From assembly GCA_945902805.1 (NCBI GenBank), contig CAMDMZ010000019.1:1-64000 (forward strand): DNA of 64,000 bases, given 5' to 3'. The position numbers and the translations under genes were made by a program. Of this stretch, positions 16,138-25,668 are shown piece after piece. This DNA comes from Propionivibrio dicarboxylicus. Its GTDB lineage: Bacteria > Pseudomonadota > Gammaproteobacteria > Burkholderiales > Rhodocyclaceae. The notes under the pieces are model-generated. The model worked only from the letters and a program-made list of their open reading frames with translations, was not told the DNA's origin and did not search any database. The first letter of the stretch is position 1. The number at the start of each line of letters is the position of its first letter.

Positions 16138-16313
16138 TCGTCGGGAGAGAGTGGTTGCATAGCCAGCCACCGCCGAAGGCGCAACCCCCCGGAATCGCTC
16201 AGGCAAATGGGCCGACGACGCAGCAAAAATCTGGAGAGCGGCGAGTGGGACTGAGTCCGACTTACCCACCGACGGAGTAAAACTCTCAGGTGCCAAGGAC
16301 AGATGGGGGAACC
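16138..16313 (+). ncRNA. Tandem glycine riboswitch
   Basis: Two adjacent glycine aptamers precede gcvT. Aptamer 1 (about 16138-16218) has CGGGAGAG, GCCGAAGGCGCAA and CTCAGGCAAA. Aptamer 2 (about 16228-16312) has CTGGAGAG, ACCGACGGAGTAAA and CTCAGGTGCCAAGGACAG. A hairpin GGGAAC (16307-16312)/GTTCCC (16324-16329) overlaps the end of aptamer 2 and sits just before the GAGG ribosome site, so it is the probable expression platform. In this class glycine binding switches on the cleavage system. Confidence 0.93.
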
Positions 16314-16344
16314 CTTTTAACGTGTTCCCTATTGAGGTTTCTCC

Positions 16345-17433
16345 ATGACCCAGCATACTCCGCTGTATGACTCCCACCTTGCCGCCAACGGCAAGATCGT
16401 CGATTTTGCCGGCTGGGAAATGCCGATCCATTACGGCTCTCAAGTTGAAGAACATCATGCTGTGCGTAAAGATGCCGGCATGTTCGACGTCTCCCACATG
16501 TGTGCGCTCGATCTTGCCGGGCCTGATGCGACGCGCTATCTGCGCCATCTGCTGGCCAACGATGTCGCCAAACTGACGACGTCCGGCAAAGCGCTGTATT
16601 CGTGCATGCTCGACGATGGCGCCGGCGTGATTGACGACCTCATCGTCTATTTCTTCTCGCCCGAACGCTACCGCATCGTCGTCAATGCCGGCACGGCAGA
16701 GAAAGATATCGCCTGGATGCGCCCCCGTCTCGTTGGCTTCGATGCGTCATTGATCGTCCGCCGCGACGTCGCCATGATCGCCGTTCAGGGCCCGCAGGCG
16801 CGCGAGCGCTTCTGGACCGCCTTCCCTGTCGCGCGGGCTCACAGCGTGACACTGGAAAACTTCCAGGCCGCCGAATGGAGCGTCGACAAAAACACCTGGC
16901 TCATCGCCCGCACCGGCTACACCGGCGAGGACGGCTTCGAAGTAACGATGCCCGCCGACGATGCCGCCGCAGTCTGGAAAGCGCTGCTCGACGCCGGTGT
17001 CAAGCCCTGCGGCCTCGGCGCCCGCGACACCCTGCGTCTTGAAGCCGGCATGAACCTCTACGGCCAGGACATGGACGAGAACATCTCGCCCTACGAAGCT
17101 GGCCTCAAATGGACCGTCGATCTGAAAGATGCCGATCGCGATTTCGTTGGAAAGTCGGTGCTGGCGGGACGGCAGTGCAACGTGAGGTTTGCCGGTCTGC
17201 TGCTGCTACAACGCGGCGTCATGCGCTCACACATGAAAGTGCATACCGCCCTAGGCGTCGGTGAAACCACCAGCGGCACCTTTTCCCCAACTCTGAACCA
17301 ATCCATCGCCCTGGCCCGCATCCCCGCCGGAATCGAAAACGGCAGCGAAGTCGAGGTCGAAATCCGCGACAAGAAACTCAAAGCTAAAGTCGTCAAACCC
17401 ACATTCGTCCGTCACGGACAATCCCTGCTCTGA
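16345..17433 (+). CDS. gcvT: Glycine cleavage system T protein (aminomethyltransferase)
   Basis: This protein has 362 residues, normal family length. It transfers the methylene unit from the aminomethyl-lipoyl arm of GcvH to tetrahydrofolate, releasing ammonia. It has the N-terminal block [57 protein letters not shown] and the C-terminal [18 protein letters not shown]. The stretch after DFVGK, normally an Ala/Lys-rich helix, reads [10 protein letters not shown] because a copy of the dispersed 24-bp repeat lies at 17150-17173. The gene follows the glycine riboswitch and forms an operon with gcvH and gcvP. Confidence 0.96.
   Translation: MTQHTPLYDSHLAANGKIVDFAGWEMPIHYGSQVEEHHAVRKDAGMFDVSHMCALDLAGPDATRYLRHLLANDVAKLTTSGKALYSCMLDDGAGVIDDLIVYFFSPERYRIVVNAGTAEKDIAWMRPRLVGFDASLIVRRDVAMIAVQGPQARERFWTAFPVARAHSVTLENFQAAEWSVDKNTWLIARTGYTGEDGFEVTMPADDAAAVWKALLDAGVKPCGLGARDTLRLEAGMNLYGQDMDENISPYEAGLKWTVDLKDADRDFVGKSVLAGRQCNVRFAGLLLLQRGVMRSHMKVHTALGVGETTSGTFSPTLNQSIALARIPAGIENGSEVEVEIRDKKLKAKVVKPTFVRHGQSLL
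17150..17173 (+). repeat. 24-bp dispersed repeat, copy 1 (in gcvT)
   Basis: GAAAGTCGGTGCTGG followed by CGGGACGGC, read in frame as KSVLAGR. The similarity continues 8 nt further (AGTGCAAC), as in copy 6. Confidence 0.9.
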
Positions 17434-17444
17434 AAGGAAACGCC

Positions 17445-17819
17445 ATGAACACCCCCGCCAATCTGAAATTCGCCGCCTCCCACGAGTGGGTCAACACCGA
17501 GGCCGATGGCACGCTCACCATCGGCATTTCCGACCACGCGCAAGAAGCGCTGGGCGATGTGGTCTTCCTCGAACTGCCGGCCGTCGGCCGCCTCGTCAAG
17601 GCTGGCGAATCCGTCGCCGTGATCGAGTCGGTCAAGGCCGCCTCGGATATCTATGCACCGGTTTCCGGCGAAGTCATTGCCATCAACGACGCCGCCGTCG
17701 ACGCGCCGGAATCGGTCAATGCCGACGCCTACGCAGTCTGGCTGTTCAAGATCAAGCCCTCCGATGCGGCTGAACTCGGCAAACTGCTCGACGCCGCCGC
17801 CTACGAAGCCACACTGTAA
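17445..17819 (+). CDS. gcvH: Glycine cleavage system H protein
   Basis: This is the 124-residue lipoyl carrier that shuttles the aminomethyl group between GcvP, GcvT and the L protein. The lipoylation site is Lys64 in [17 protein letters not shown] at the N-terminus and [19 protein letters not shown] are family hallmarks. A GAAAGGA ribosome site lies just upstream. It is 11 nt downstream of gcvT and 9 nt upstream of gcvP, consistent with one transcript under the glycine riboswitch. No L-protein gene is in the window; this enzyme is usually shared with the 2-oxoacid dehydrogenases. Confidence 0.96.
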   Translation: MNTPANLKFAASHEWVNTEADGTLTIGISDHAQEALGDVVFLELPAVGRLVKAGESVAVIESVKAASDIYAPVSGEVIAINDAAVDAPESVNADAYAVWLFKIKPSDAAELGKLLDAAAYEATL

Positions 17820-17828
17820 ATTAACGCC

Positions 17829-20609
17829 ATGCCCTTCCTCGCCGAACTCGAATACCACGACGAATTCATTGATCGTCACATCGGCCCGGACGCCAAAAGC
17901 CTCCCGGTCATGCTGGCCGTCATTGGCGTCGACTCACTCGACACGCTGATCGCGCAAACCGTTCCCGCCACGATTCGCCTCGATGCGCCGCTGGAGCTTC
18001 CGGAGGCAATCAACGAACACACCGCGCTGGCCCATCTCAAGGCGATCGCGGCGAAAAACGTGGTCAAGAAATCCTTGATCGGCCAGGGCTACTACGGCAC
18101 CTACGTGCCACCGGTAATCCAGCGCAACCTGTTCGAGAACCCCGCCTGGTACACCGCCTACACGCCCTATCAGGCCGAAATCGCCCAGGGCCGGCTGGAA
18201 GCGTTGCTGAATTACCAGCAGATGGTGATCGACCTCACCGGCATGGAAATCGCCAACGCCTCGCTGCTCGATGAAGCCACGGCGGCCGCCGAAGCCATGA
18301 CCATGGCGCGGCGTGCCAGCAAGGCCAAGGGAAACGTGTTCTTCATCGATGAAGCCACCTTTGCGCAGACCATTGCCGTCGTGAAAACCCGCGCCGCCTA
18401 CTTTGGCTACGAACTCGTTTTCGGCAAACCGGACGAGGCCGCAAATCACGACCTGTTCGGTGCCTTGTTCCAGTACCCGAACTCCCGTGGCGAAATCGCT
18501 GATCTCACCGAGCCCATTGCCGCCGTCAAGGCCAAAGGTGGCGTGGTCGCCGTGGCCTCGGATCTGATGGCGCTGGTCCTGCTCAAGTCGCCCGGCAGCA
18601 TGGGCGCCGACATCGCTCTTGGTTCCTCACAACGCTTTGGCGTACCGATGGGCTTTGGCGGCCCGCACGCGGCTTTCTTCGCCACCCGTGAAGCCAATGT
18701 GCGCTCCATGCCCGGCCGCATCATCGGCGTCTCGAAAGATGCGCGTGGCAAGGCGGCCTACCGCATGACGCTGCAAACTCGCGAACAGCATATCCGCCGC
18801 GAGAAGGCCAACTCCAATATCTGCACTTCGCAGGTGCTGCTGGCCAACATGGCCGGCATGTATGCAGTGTGGCACGGGCCGGAGGGCTTGCGCACGATCG
18901 CGGAACGCATCCATCGCCTGACCGCCATCCTGGCACGCGGGTTCGGGTTAACCGGCACGTTTTTCGACACCATCACGATAAAAGTCGGTGCTGGCGAGAC
19001 GGCGGCGCTGCAGGCATCGGCCTTCAATGTGCGGGTGATCGATGCCGAAACGGTCGGCATCAGCCTCGACGAAACCACCACGCGCGATGATGTTTCCGCA
19101 CTACTCGGCCTGCTCGGCAAAGCCTTCATTGACTTCAACGACCTCGACTACATTCCCGCCGCCCTGCGCCGCACCGACGCCATCCTCACGCACCCGGTTT
19201 TCAACACCCACCGCACCGAACACCAGATGCTGCGCTACCTCAAGCGCCTGCAAAACCGCGACCTTGCGCTCGACCACTCGATGATTGCGCTCGGCTCCTG
19301 CACCATGAAGCTCAACGCCGCTGCCGAGATGATGCCCGTCTCGTGGCCCGAGTTTGGCAGCCTGCATCCCCATGCGCCGGCCGAGCAGGCGCTGGGATAC
19401 AAGGAATTGATCGACGGTCTCGAAGCGCAACTAAAAGCCATCACCGGCTTCGACGCCGTGTTCATGCAACCCAACTCCGGCGCCCAGGGCGAATATGCCG
19501 GCCTCGTCGCCATCCGTCGTTATCAAGCGGCGCAGGGCCAGAGTCACCGTAACATCTGCCTGATCCCTGCGTCGGCCCATGGGACCAACCCGGCCACAGC
19601 GCAAATGTGCGGCCTCGTGGTCACACCCGTCCGATGCGACGACAGCGGTAACGTTGACGTCGCTGACCTCAAGGCCAAGGCCGAACAGCATGCGGCGAAT
19701 CTTTCTTGCCTGATGCTCACCTACCCGTCGACCCACGGCGTGTTCGAGGAAGCGGTAAAGGACATCTGCGCCATCGTGCACGCCAACGGCGGCCAGGTCT
19801 ATATGGACGGCGCCAATCTCAACGCACAGGTTGGCCTTTGCCGTCCGGCCGACATCGGCGCCGATGTTTCGCACATGAACCTGCACAAAACCTTCGCCAT
19901 TCCGCATGGCGGCGGCGGGCCGGGCATGGGACCGATCGGCCTCAAGGCGCATCTGGCGCCGCACGTCGCACCGGTTTCTGCCGCGCCCTTCGGCTCGGCC
20001 TCGATCCTGCCGATCTCATGGATGTACATCACCATGATGGGCGGCAAAGGTTTGAAACGTGCCACGGAAGCGGCGATCCTCAACGCCAACTATGTCGCCG
20101 CGCGCTTGGAGCCGCACTATCCGGTGCTCTACAAAGGCTCGCAGGGCCGCGTCGCGCATGAGTGCATCCTCGACATCCGTGCACTCAAGGCGGCCACCGG
20201 CATCGCCGAAATCGACATCGCCAAGCGCCTGATGGACTACGGCTTCCACGCACCGACCGTCAGCTTCCCGGTCGGCGGCACGCTGATGGTGGAGCCAACC
20301 GAATCGGAAGACAAGGCCGAGCTCGACCGATTCTGCGATGCCATGATCGCCATCCGCGAGGAAATTCGCGGCATCGAAGACGGCCGTTGGACGCTGGAAC
20401 AGAGCCCGGTGAAGAACGCCCCGCACACACAGGCCGACATTATCGGTGCCGAGTGGGATCGCGCCTACACCCGCGAGGAAGCCGTATTCCCGCTGCCCTG
20501 GGTCGCAGCCAACAAGTTCTGGCCGTCGGTCAATCGGATTGACGATGTTTACGGCGATCGCAACCTGCATTGCAGTTGCGTTGCCATGGAGGAATACAGT
20601 CATGAATAA
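17829..20609 (+). CDS. gcvP: Glycine dehydrogenase (decarboxylating), P protein
   Basis: This single-chain P protein has 926 residues, slightly shorter than the 950-970 usual in proteobacteria. It decarboxylates glycine on pyridoxal phosphate and loads the aminomethyl group onto GcvH. RHIGP appears at the N-terminus, [13 protein letters not shown] and GGPHAAFFA in the first half, and [12 protein letters not shown] in the second. The PLP-lysine is K687 in [17 protein letters not shown] dispersed-repeat copy at 18980-19003 encodes KVGAGETA in the loop before NVRVID. The gene ends in an 8-nt overlap with the ACT-domain gene, suggesting translational coupling. Confidence 0.96.
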   Translation: MPFLAELEYHDEFIDRHIGPDAKSLPVMLAVIGVDSLDTLIAQTVPATIRLDAPLELPEAINEHTALAHLKAIAAKNVVKKSLIGQGYYGTYVPPVIQRNLFENPAWYTAYTPYQAEIAQGRLEALLNYQQMVIDLTGMEIANASLLDEATAAAEAMTMARRASKAKGNVFFIDEATFAQTIAVVKTRAAYFGYELVFGKPDEAANHDLFGALFQYPNSRGEIADLTEPIAAVKAKGGVVAVASDLMALVLLKSPGSMGADIALGSSQRFGVPMGFGGPHAAFFATREANVRSMPGRIIGVSKDARGKAAYRMTLQTREQHIRREKANSNICTSQVLLANMAGMYAVWHGPEGLRTIAERIHRLTAILARGFGLTGTFFDTITIKVGAGETAALQASAFNVRVIDAETVGISLDETTTRDDVSALLGLLGKAFIDFNDLDYIPAALRRTDAILTHPVFNTHRTEHQMLRYLKRLQNRDLALDHSMIALGSCTMKLNAAAEMMPVSWPEFGSLHPHAPAEQALGYKELIDGLEAQLKAITGFDAVFMQPNSGAQGEYAGLVAIRRYQAAQGQSHRNICLIPASAHGTNPATAQMCGLVVTPVRCDDSGNVDVADLKAKAEQHAANLSCLMLTYPSTHGVFEEAVKDICAIVHANGGQVYMDGANLNAQVGLCRPADIGADVSHMNLHKTFAIPHGGGGPGMGPIGLKAHLAPHVAPVSAAPFGSASILPISWMYITMMGGKGLKRATEAAILNANYVAARLEPHYPVLYKGSQGRVAHECILDIRALKAATGIAEIDIAKRLMDYGFHAPTVSFPVGGTLMVEPTESEDKAELDRFCDAMIAIREEIRGIEDGRWTLEQSPVKNAPHTQADIIGAEWDRAYTREEAVFPLPWVAANKFWPSVNRIDDVYGDRNLHCSCVAMEEYSHE
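18980..19003 (+). repeat. 24-bp dispersed repeat, copy 2 (in gcvP)
   Basis: AAAAGTCGGTGCTGG followed by CGAGACGGC (one mismatch), read as KVGAGETA in a loop of GcvP. Confidence 0.9.
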
Positions 20610-21138
20610 GCACTTCGTCCTCACCGTCGTCGGCGACGATCGCCCCGGACTTGTCGGTGAGCTCGCCGCCACCATCAGCGGGCACGGCGGCAACTGGCTG
20701 CAATCCTCGATGGCGCAGCTCGCCGGACAATTTGCCGGTATCGTCGAGGTTGCCGTGCCGGCCGAGAAATCGGCCGAGTTGCAGCAGGCCCTCGACGAAC
20801 TCACGCATCTCAAGATCGTCATCGCCGAAGCAGGCACGAAAGAGTCGGTTCTGACGGGACGGCACTCGCGCAAACTCAAACTGGCCCTCGTCGGCCACGA
20901 CCGCGTCGGCATCGTGCGCGAAGTGTCGCAGGTGCTCGCCCGCTTCGCCGTCAACGTCGAAAATCTCGCCACCCACACCGCCAGCGCCCCGATGTCCGCC
21001 GAGATCCTGTTCCACGCCGACGCCGAACTCACCGCCGGCCCCGATCTCGATGCCCGCGCCCTGATCGACGCACTGGAACTGCTCTCCAACGACCTGATGG
21101 TCGACATCGCACTCGACGAGTCGATTCGTCGCAACTGA
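20602..21138 (+). CDS. GcvR-like protein with two ACT domains
   Basis: This protein has 178 residues. ATG at 20602, with GGAGG upstream, overlaps the gcvP stop. It has two ACT domains: residues 1-75 ([20 protein letters not shown]) and about 92-170 ([19 protein letters not shown]). The linker is [12 protein letters not shown], which is exactly where copy 3 of the dispersed repeat lies. The organisation is that of E. coli GcvR, which binds glycine and antagonises the activator GcvA. No GcvA is nearby and a riboswitch already controls the operon, so the role here may be different. Placement at the end of the gcv operon supports a glycine-metabolism function. Confidence 0.8.
   Translation: MNKHFVLTVVGDDRPGLVGELAATISGHGGNWLQSSMAQLAGQFAGIVEVAVPAEKSAELQQALDELTHLKIVIAEAGTKESVLTGRHSRKLKLALVGHDRVGIVREVSQVLARFAVNVENLATHTASAPMSAEILFHADAELTAGPDLDARALIDALELLSNDLMVDIALDESIRRN
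20840..20863 (+). repeat. 24-bp dispersed repeat, copy 3 (in the ACT protein)
   Basis: AAGAGTCGGTTCTGA followed by CGGGACGGC (three to four mismatches), read as ESVLTGR, precisely in the linker between the two ACT domains. Confidence 0.75.
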
Positions 21139-21148
21139 GGACTTCATC

Positions 21149-21841
21149 ATGTACACACTGCACATCGGCAACAAGAACTACTCCTCCTGGTCATTGCGTC
21201 CGTGGGTGTTGATGAAGGCTTGCGGGATTGCCTTTGACGAAAAACTGCATCGCTTCGGCCCTGACTTTCCAGCCACGATTGCTCAGTTCAGCCCGACCGG
21301 AAAAGTCCCTTGCCTCACCGACGGCGGTACGCCCGTCTGGGATTCACTGGCGATTGTCGAGTACCTGGCCGAACGCCACCCGCAAGTTTGGCCGGCCGAT
21401 CCGAAAACCCGCGCCTGGGCGCGTTGTGCGGCTGCCGAAATGCATTCCAGCTTCGCCAACTTGCGCAACCAGCACGGCATGAATGTCGGCCTGCGGGTCA
21501 CGGTGACGAACCGTGCGCCGAAACTGCTGGCCGACATCGCCCGCCTCGACGCACTCTGGACCGAAGGACTAACCCGCTTTGGCGGCCCGTATCTAGCCGG
21601 CCCGCAATTCACCGCCGTCGACGCCTTCTTCGCACCGGTCATCTTCCGCGTCCAAACCTACGGCATCAGTCTCGGTGCTGCAGCCGCCGCCTACGTACAG
21701 ACCATGCTGGCGCACCCGGCGATGCGCGAATGGGAAATCGCCGCCCTGGCCGAGGATTTCCGCGACCTGCCGCACGAAGCCAACATCACGCTGATCGGCA
21801 CGATCAGCGCTGACCTGCGAACACCAGCCTTGACGATCTGA
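21149..21841 (+). CDS. Glutathione S-transferase family protein
   Basis: This protein has 230 residues with a thioredoxin-like N-terminal domain (MYTLHIGNKNYSSWSLRPW, SPTGKVPCLTDGG, WDSLAIVEYLAE) and an all-helical C-terminal domain. The NYSSWS motif supplies the Ser/Tyr that activates glutathione in this subgroup. VPCL with a cis-Pro and DSLAIVEYL form the glutathione-binding site. Substrate cannot be predicted. It lies 10 nt after the gcv operon's ACT gene, so read-through is possible. The family is often annotated simply as GST. Confidence 0.88.
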   Translation: MYTLHIGNKNYSSWSLRPWVLMKACGIAFDEKLHRFGPDFPATIAQFSPTGKVPCLTDGGTPVWDSLAIVEYLAERHPQVWPADPKTRAWARCAAAEMHSSFANLRNQHGMNVGLRVTVTNRAPKLLADIARLDALWTEGLTRFGGPYLAGPQFTAVDAFFAPVIFRVQTYGISLGAAAAAYVQTMLAHPAMREWEIAALAEDFRDLPHEANITLIGTISADLRTPALTI

Positions 21842-21854
21842 CATCGCTACCACT

Positions 21855-21890
21855 TGACCAGTAGTATGACCATAGTCATACTACTGGTCA
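21855..21890. promoter_or_regulatory. Palindromic operator with embedded promoter for the TA module
   Basis: Perfect 16-bp arms (TGACCAGTAGTATGAC and its complement) flank CATA. TTGACC (21854-21859) and CATACT (21877-21882) are 17 bp apart, so a sigma-70 promoter is built into the palindrome. Antitoxin binding would block it directly, the standard autoregulation of Phd-type modules. Confidence 0.75.
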
Positions 21891-21909
21891 TATTTAACTG
21901 GAGTAAGCC

Positions 21910-22146
21910 ATGCAAACGATCAAAGCCTCTGAATTCAAAGCAAAATGCCTTGCACTGATGGATGAGGTCGCGCTCAGTGGCGAAACCATTTGTGTGACCA
22001 AGCACGGAAAACCCATCGTTGAACTGCGGCCAATCAAACCGGCCAAACCCGCGTCTCCATTCGGCTGGCACAAAGGTCTCACCACGACGCTAGATGACCT
22101 GATCGAACCCGCCGTCCCGCTGGAAGACTGGGATGCCCTCAAATGA
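21910..22146 (+). CDS. Phd/YefM-type antitoxin
   Basis: This protein has 78 residues. The N-terminal MQTIKASEFKAKCLALMDEV and GETICVTKHGKPIVELRP form the Phd/YefM DNA-binding fold. The C-terminal tail (GLTTTLDDLIEPAVPLEDW) would bind and neutralise the toxin. CTGGAG precedes the ATG. The gene lies 20 nt after a 16-bp-arm palindrome and overlaps the toxin gene by 4 nt (ATGA), so the two are translationally coupled. The module sits between the gcv/GST genes and trhP and is plausibly a mobile addition. Confidence 0.9.
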   Translation: MQTIKASEFKAKCLALMDEVALSGETICVTKHGKPIVELRPIKPAKPASPFGWHKGLTTTLDDLIEPAVPLEDWDALK

Positions 22147-22544
22147 TTCTGCTCGACACCCACACTCTAGTGTGGATGGATCAGGACGATATCAAGTTGG
22201 GACCACAATCCCGGGCTTTGATTGAACAGAACTTCCAAACAGATTGCGTCGCCGTCAGTGGGATCAGTTTTTGGGAATGTGCGTTGCTGCAAAGCCGACG
22301 ACGATTGGTTTTGCCCTCGGAAGTCGGTCAGTGGCGTGGAGAACTTCTGGCCAACGGATTAATCGAACTCGCTTTAGATGGCCCTATCGCCATTCTTTCG
22401 GTTCAACTTGATACGGAACACAAAGATCCCGCCGACCGTTTCATCGCCGCCACCGCCATCCGCCATGGCGCTACGCTGATCACCGCCGACGAGAAGCTGC
22501 TTGCCGGTCCGCCTGTTCTGAAATGTCACGACGCGCGCAAATGA
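22143..22544 (+). CDS. VapC-type PIN-domain ribonuclease toxin
   Basis: This protein has 133 residues. The PIN acidic residues are visible: Asp5 in ILLDTHTLVW, Glu in SFWECALL, and Asp residues in DPADRFIAATA and LITADEKLL. PIN toxins cleave specific RNAs in a Mg2+-dependent way when the antitoxin is degraded. It overlaps the antitoxin (4 nt) at its start and trhP (4 nt) at its end. That second overlap means toxin and tRNA-modification gene may share a transcript. Confidence 0.9.
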   Translation: MILLDTHTLVWMDQDDIKLGPQSRALIEQNFQTDCVAVSGISFWECALLQSRRRLVLPSEVGQWRGELLANGLIELALDGPIAILSVQLDTEHKDPADRFIAATAIRHGATLITADEKLLAGPPVLKCHDARK

Positions 22545-23806
22545 AATCACCCGAACTCCTCGCCCCCGCCGGCAGCCTAAAAATGGTGGAAACGGCGCTG
22601 GCCTTCGGCGCCAATGCCATCTACGCCGGCCAGCCGCGCTACAGCTTGCGGGTGCGCAACAATGAATTCGGCAAGATCGAGAAACTTGCCGCCGGGATTG
22701 AGCTCGCCCATGCCAGGGGTGGCCAGTTCTATGTGGTCAGCAACATCCTGCCGCACAATGCCAAGCTGAAGACCTACCTCGCCGACATGGCGCCGGTCGT
22801 TGCGCTCAAGCCCGACGCCCTGATCATGGCCGACCCCGGCCTGATTCTGATGATCCGCGAAACCTGGCCGGAGATGCCGATTCATCTTTCGGTCCAGGCC
22901 AACACCATGAACCATGCCGCCGTGCGTTTTTGGAAGAGCATCGGCATCAGTCGTGTCATTCTCTCGCGCGAGCTATCGCTGGATGACATCGCCGAGATCC
23001 GCCAGGAATGCCCGGATATGGAGCTCGAAGTCTTCGTCCATGGCGCATTGTGCGTCGCCTATTCCGGGCGCTGCCTGCTCTCCGGCTACTTCAATCATCG
23101 CGACCCGAACCAGGGCACCTGCACCAACAGTTGCCGCTGGAACTATGACGTCAAACCGGCCACCGAAAACCCGGCCGGCGACGTCTATCTGATCGAAGAA
23201 GAAACCCGCCCCGGCAACCTGATGCCGATCGAGGAAGACGAGCATGGCACCTACATCCTCAACTCGAAAGACCTTCGTGCAATCGAACACATCGCCCAGC
23301 TCACCGAAATCGGCATCGACTCGCTGAAAATCGAAGGCCGCACCAAGTCGGCGTATTACGTCGCCCGCACCTGTCAGAGCTACCGCCAGGCGATCGACGA
23401 TGCGGTGGCCGGACGACCCTTTGATGGCCGTCTCGTCGCCGAGCTCGATGGTCTCGCCAACCGTGGCTACACGCCAGGCTTTTACGACCGTCACCCGGAC
23501 CGCGAGTATCAAAACTATCTGACCGGCCTGTCGCAAATGGGCAGCAGCCAGTATGTCGGCGACCTCACCGGCTACGCGGAGGACGGCTGGGCCGAGATCG
23601 AGGTCAAGAACAAGTTTTCGGTTGGCGATCGCATTGAGCTGATTCACCCCACTGGCAATCGCCAGCATGTCATCGAGCGCATGCAAAAAGTCGGTGCTGG
23701 CGGGACGGCGCCGGATGACATCACCGTCGCCCCGGGCAGCGGACATCGCGTCCGCGTGTCGCTTCCCCCTGCTTACGAAGGGGCTTTTCTCGCCCGATTC
23801 GCATAA
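22541..23806 (+). CDS. trhP: tRNA U34 hydroxylase, peptidase U32 family (TrhP/YegQ)
   Basis: This protein has 421 residues from the ATG at 22541 (the ATG at 22523 would overlap the toxin further). It is closely similar to E. coli YegQ/TrhP: PELLAPAGSLK, YAGQPRYSLRVRNNEF, SVQANTMN, FVHGALCVAYSGRC, DPNQGTCTNSCRW and SLKIEGRTKS. The conserved cysteines match the Fe-S site of U32 hydroxylases. The enzyme uses prephenate to hydroxylate U34 of certain tRNAs. A dispersed-repeat copy near the C-terminus (23686-23709) gives [10 protein letters not shown] within the C-terminal beta domain. A paralogue (rlhA) lies 8 kb downstream. Confidence 0.92.
   Translation: MKSPELLAPAGSLKMVETALAFGANAIYAGQPRYSLRVRNNEFGKIEKLAAGIELAHARGGQFYVVSNILPHNAKLKTYLADMAPVVALKPDALIMADPGLILMIRETWPEMPIHLSVQANTMNHAAVRFWKSIGISRVILSRELSLDDIAEIRQECPDMELEVFVHGALCVAYSGRCLLSGYFNHRDPNQGTCTNSCRWNYDVKPATENPAGDVYLIEEETRPGNLMPIEEDEHGTYILNSKDLRAIEHIAQLTEIGIDSLKIEGRTKSAYYVARTCQSYRQAIDDAVAGRPFDGRLVAELDGLANRGYTPGFYDRHPDREYQNYLTGLSQMGSSQYVGDLTGYAEDGWAEIEVKNKFSVGDRIELIHPTGNRQHVIERMQKVGAGGTAPDDITVAPGSGHRVRVSLPPAYEGAFLARFA
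23686..23709 (+). repeat. 24-bp dispersed repeat, copy 4 (in trhP)
   Basis: Perfect match to the consensus: AAAAGTCGGTGCTGG then CGGGACGGC, read as KVGAGGTA. Confidence 0.95.
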
Positions 23807-23850
23807 ATGTAGTGAGCGACAGCGATCAGCAGGAATGCTAATCTGCGGAC

Positions 23851-25668
23851 GTGAGCCGAACACGCTATAAAATTTTGTTTGTTTGGGCCGTCGTTGCCCT
23901 GCTGGCCATGCGCGAACTGGCCGGCATGCCTGCCGCATTGGAGCGGATTGACAACGATGTTGCGGCGCAATTTCGAACCTCATCACGCGCCATCGCGCAT
24001 GCCGTCGATACCACATTGACCGCTGCAGACCGGATGCTACGCGCCGCCATCACGACCCCGCCGATGGTGGCGATGCAGGCCGGGCGACCGAACCAGGGCG
24101 ACCTGAGTGCCATGCTCAAGCGCCTCCAGGACTCGACATCCGGCGCCACGGTGGTTGCCATCAGCGACGCCACCGGCCGCATTGTGGCGGGCTCACAAGC
24201 ACTACCCGCCGAGCTGAATATGGCTGATCGCGCCTTCTTCCGGCTACTGCGGGATAGTCCGAATAATTCCGCTGCGCTGGGCTCGGCGATTTCGCAAGTC
24301 GCTCCCAACCGTCTCGATGGCAAACCGGTGCTTCATGTAGCTCGTCGATACGAAGGTTCAAACGGCCATTTTGGTGGTGTCGTGGTGGTCGGTATCGACG
24401 TCGCACAACAGTTCGAGCCCATCGCGCGCCTTCTCGTTCCCTCGCCAACTGCCAGGATCGGACTGCTCGACGAGAACCAGCGAATTCTCATGCGCCTGCC
24501 ACATATCAGCGAGATGATCGGCAAACATCTGCCGATTACCAATAAATACGGCGGCTTACCGACGGCGCCGTTTGACCAGATGCTTGAACACATGGGTCTC
24601 GACGGTTCCCCGCGCGTCGGCATGCTGCAGGCACTCGACCACTTTCCCTTGCACATTAGCGTCAGCGAACCGCGCAGTACGATCCTCGATCGATCGCACC
24701 TTATCCACCGCAATGCGCTGTTGTTCATCATCGTTCTGCTCACCGCCGGCGGCGCACTCTCGCTACTGATCTGGCGTAGCGGCAAGTCCAGCGAGCTCGA
24801 GCGCCTGCGCATGAAAGTCTTTTCCCATGCCCGCGAAGGTATCCTGATCACCGGCCCGGACACGCGCATCATCGAGGTCAATCCCCGTCTGTGCCAAATG
24901 TCGGGTTACAGTCGTGAGGAACTGATCGGTAAGAAACCCAGCCTGTTCCGCTCTGGCCGACACGATAAAGCCTTCTATCAAACGATGTGGGACGATCTGA
25001 ATCAGACTAATGAATGGCGTGGTGAAATCTGGAATCGACGCAAGGATGGCGGGTTTTACGCCCAACAGACCAGCATTTCGGCCGTCCGTGACCAGGACAA
25101 TCGCCTGACGCACTACATCGGCCTGCTCAGCGACATCACAACACTCAAGAGCCGTGCCGAACTGCTGGAAGAAAAAGCGCAACACGATATCCTCACCCAG
25201 TTACCCAATCGTGCCCTCCTCCATGATCGCTTGCAACTGGCCTTGGCGCGCGCACGCCGCGATCACGGACAGTTCGCCATCTGCTATATCGATCTGGATG
25301 AGTTCAAGCCGGTCAATGACAACTATGGCCACGCCGCCGGCGATACCCTGCTGATCGAAATTTCGGCACGCTTGCGCTCCCTGTTGCGCGGTGGCGATAC
25401 TGCCGCGCGCGTCGGTGGCGATGAATTCGTCCTGATCCTGACCCAGCTTGCCGATGCCGATGAATGTCGCCAGGCCGCCGACCGTGTGCTTACCGCCATT
25501 ACCGCGCCCGTGGTGATCGACGGCCACGCCATCAGCGTTTCAGCCAGTATTGGCATCGCCTTGTACCCGCGTGATGGTAAAGATGCCAACGATTTGCTCA
25601 TGCTCGCCGACCAGGCCATGTACGAGGCCAAGCGCGCCGGCCGCAACCGATATAGCGAGTACGCCTGA
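23851..25668 (+). CDS. Membrane diguanylate cyclase: dCACHE-PAS-GGDEF
   Basis: This protein has 605 residues from a GTG start. TM1 (about 8-24) and TM2 (about 290-308) flank a periplasmic dCACHE-like sensor with a VGIDVAQQF motif. A PAS domain follows (HAREGILITGPDTRIIEVN, WRGEIWNRRKDGGFY). The GGDEF domain has an intact GGDEF at residue 522 and an RxxD I-site (RGGD) five residues before it. It should therefore make c-di-GMP and be product-inhibited. It overlaps the next gene by one nucleotide; that gene has the same PAS-GGDEF arrangement plus EAL. The two likely form an antagonistic pair. The periplasmic ligand is unknown. Confidence 0.93.
   Translation: MSRTRYKILFVWAVVALLAMRELAGMPAALERIDNDVAAQFRTSSRAIAHAVDTTLTAADRMLRAAITTPPMVAMQAGRPNQGDLSAMLKRLQDSTSGATVVAISDATGRIVAGSQALPAELNMADRAFFRLLRDSPNNSAALGSAISQVAPNRLDGKPVLHVARRYEGSNGHFGGVVVVGIDVAQQFEPIARLLVPSPTARIGLLDENQRILMRLPHISEMIGKHLPITNKYGGLPTAPFDQMLEHMGLDGSPRVGMLQALDHFPLHISVSEPRSTILDRSHLIHRNALLFIIVLLTAGGALSLLIWRSGKSSELERLRMKVFSHAREGILITGPDTRIIEVNPRLCQMSGYSREELIGKKPSLFRSGRHDKAFYQTMWDDLNQTNEWRGEIWNRRKDGGFYAQQTSISAVRDQDNRLTHYIGLLSDITTLKSRAELLEEKAQHDILTQLPNRALLHDRLQLALARARRDHGQFAICYIDLDEFKPVNDNYGHAAGDTLLIEISARLRSLLRGGDTAARVGGDEFVLILTQLADADECRQAADRVLTAITAPVVIDGHAISVSASIGIALYPRDGKDANDLLMLADQAMYEAKRAGRNRYSEYA

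Noticed and set aside
20446..20601. Longer start for the ACT-domain protein
   Set aside because: It would overlap gcvP by more than 160 nt; the ATG at 20602 has a ribosome site and starts at the ACT fold.
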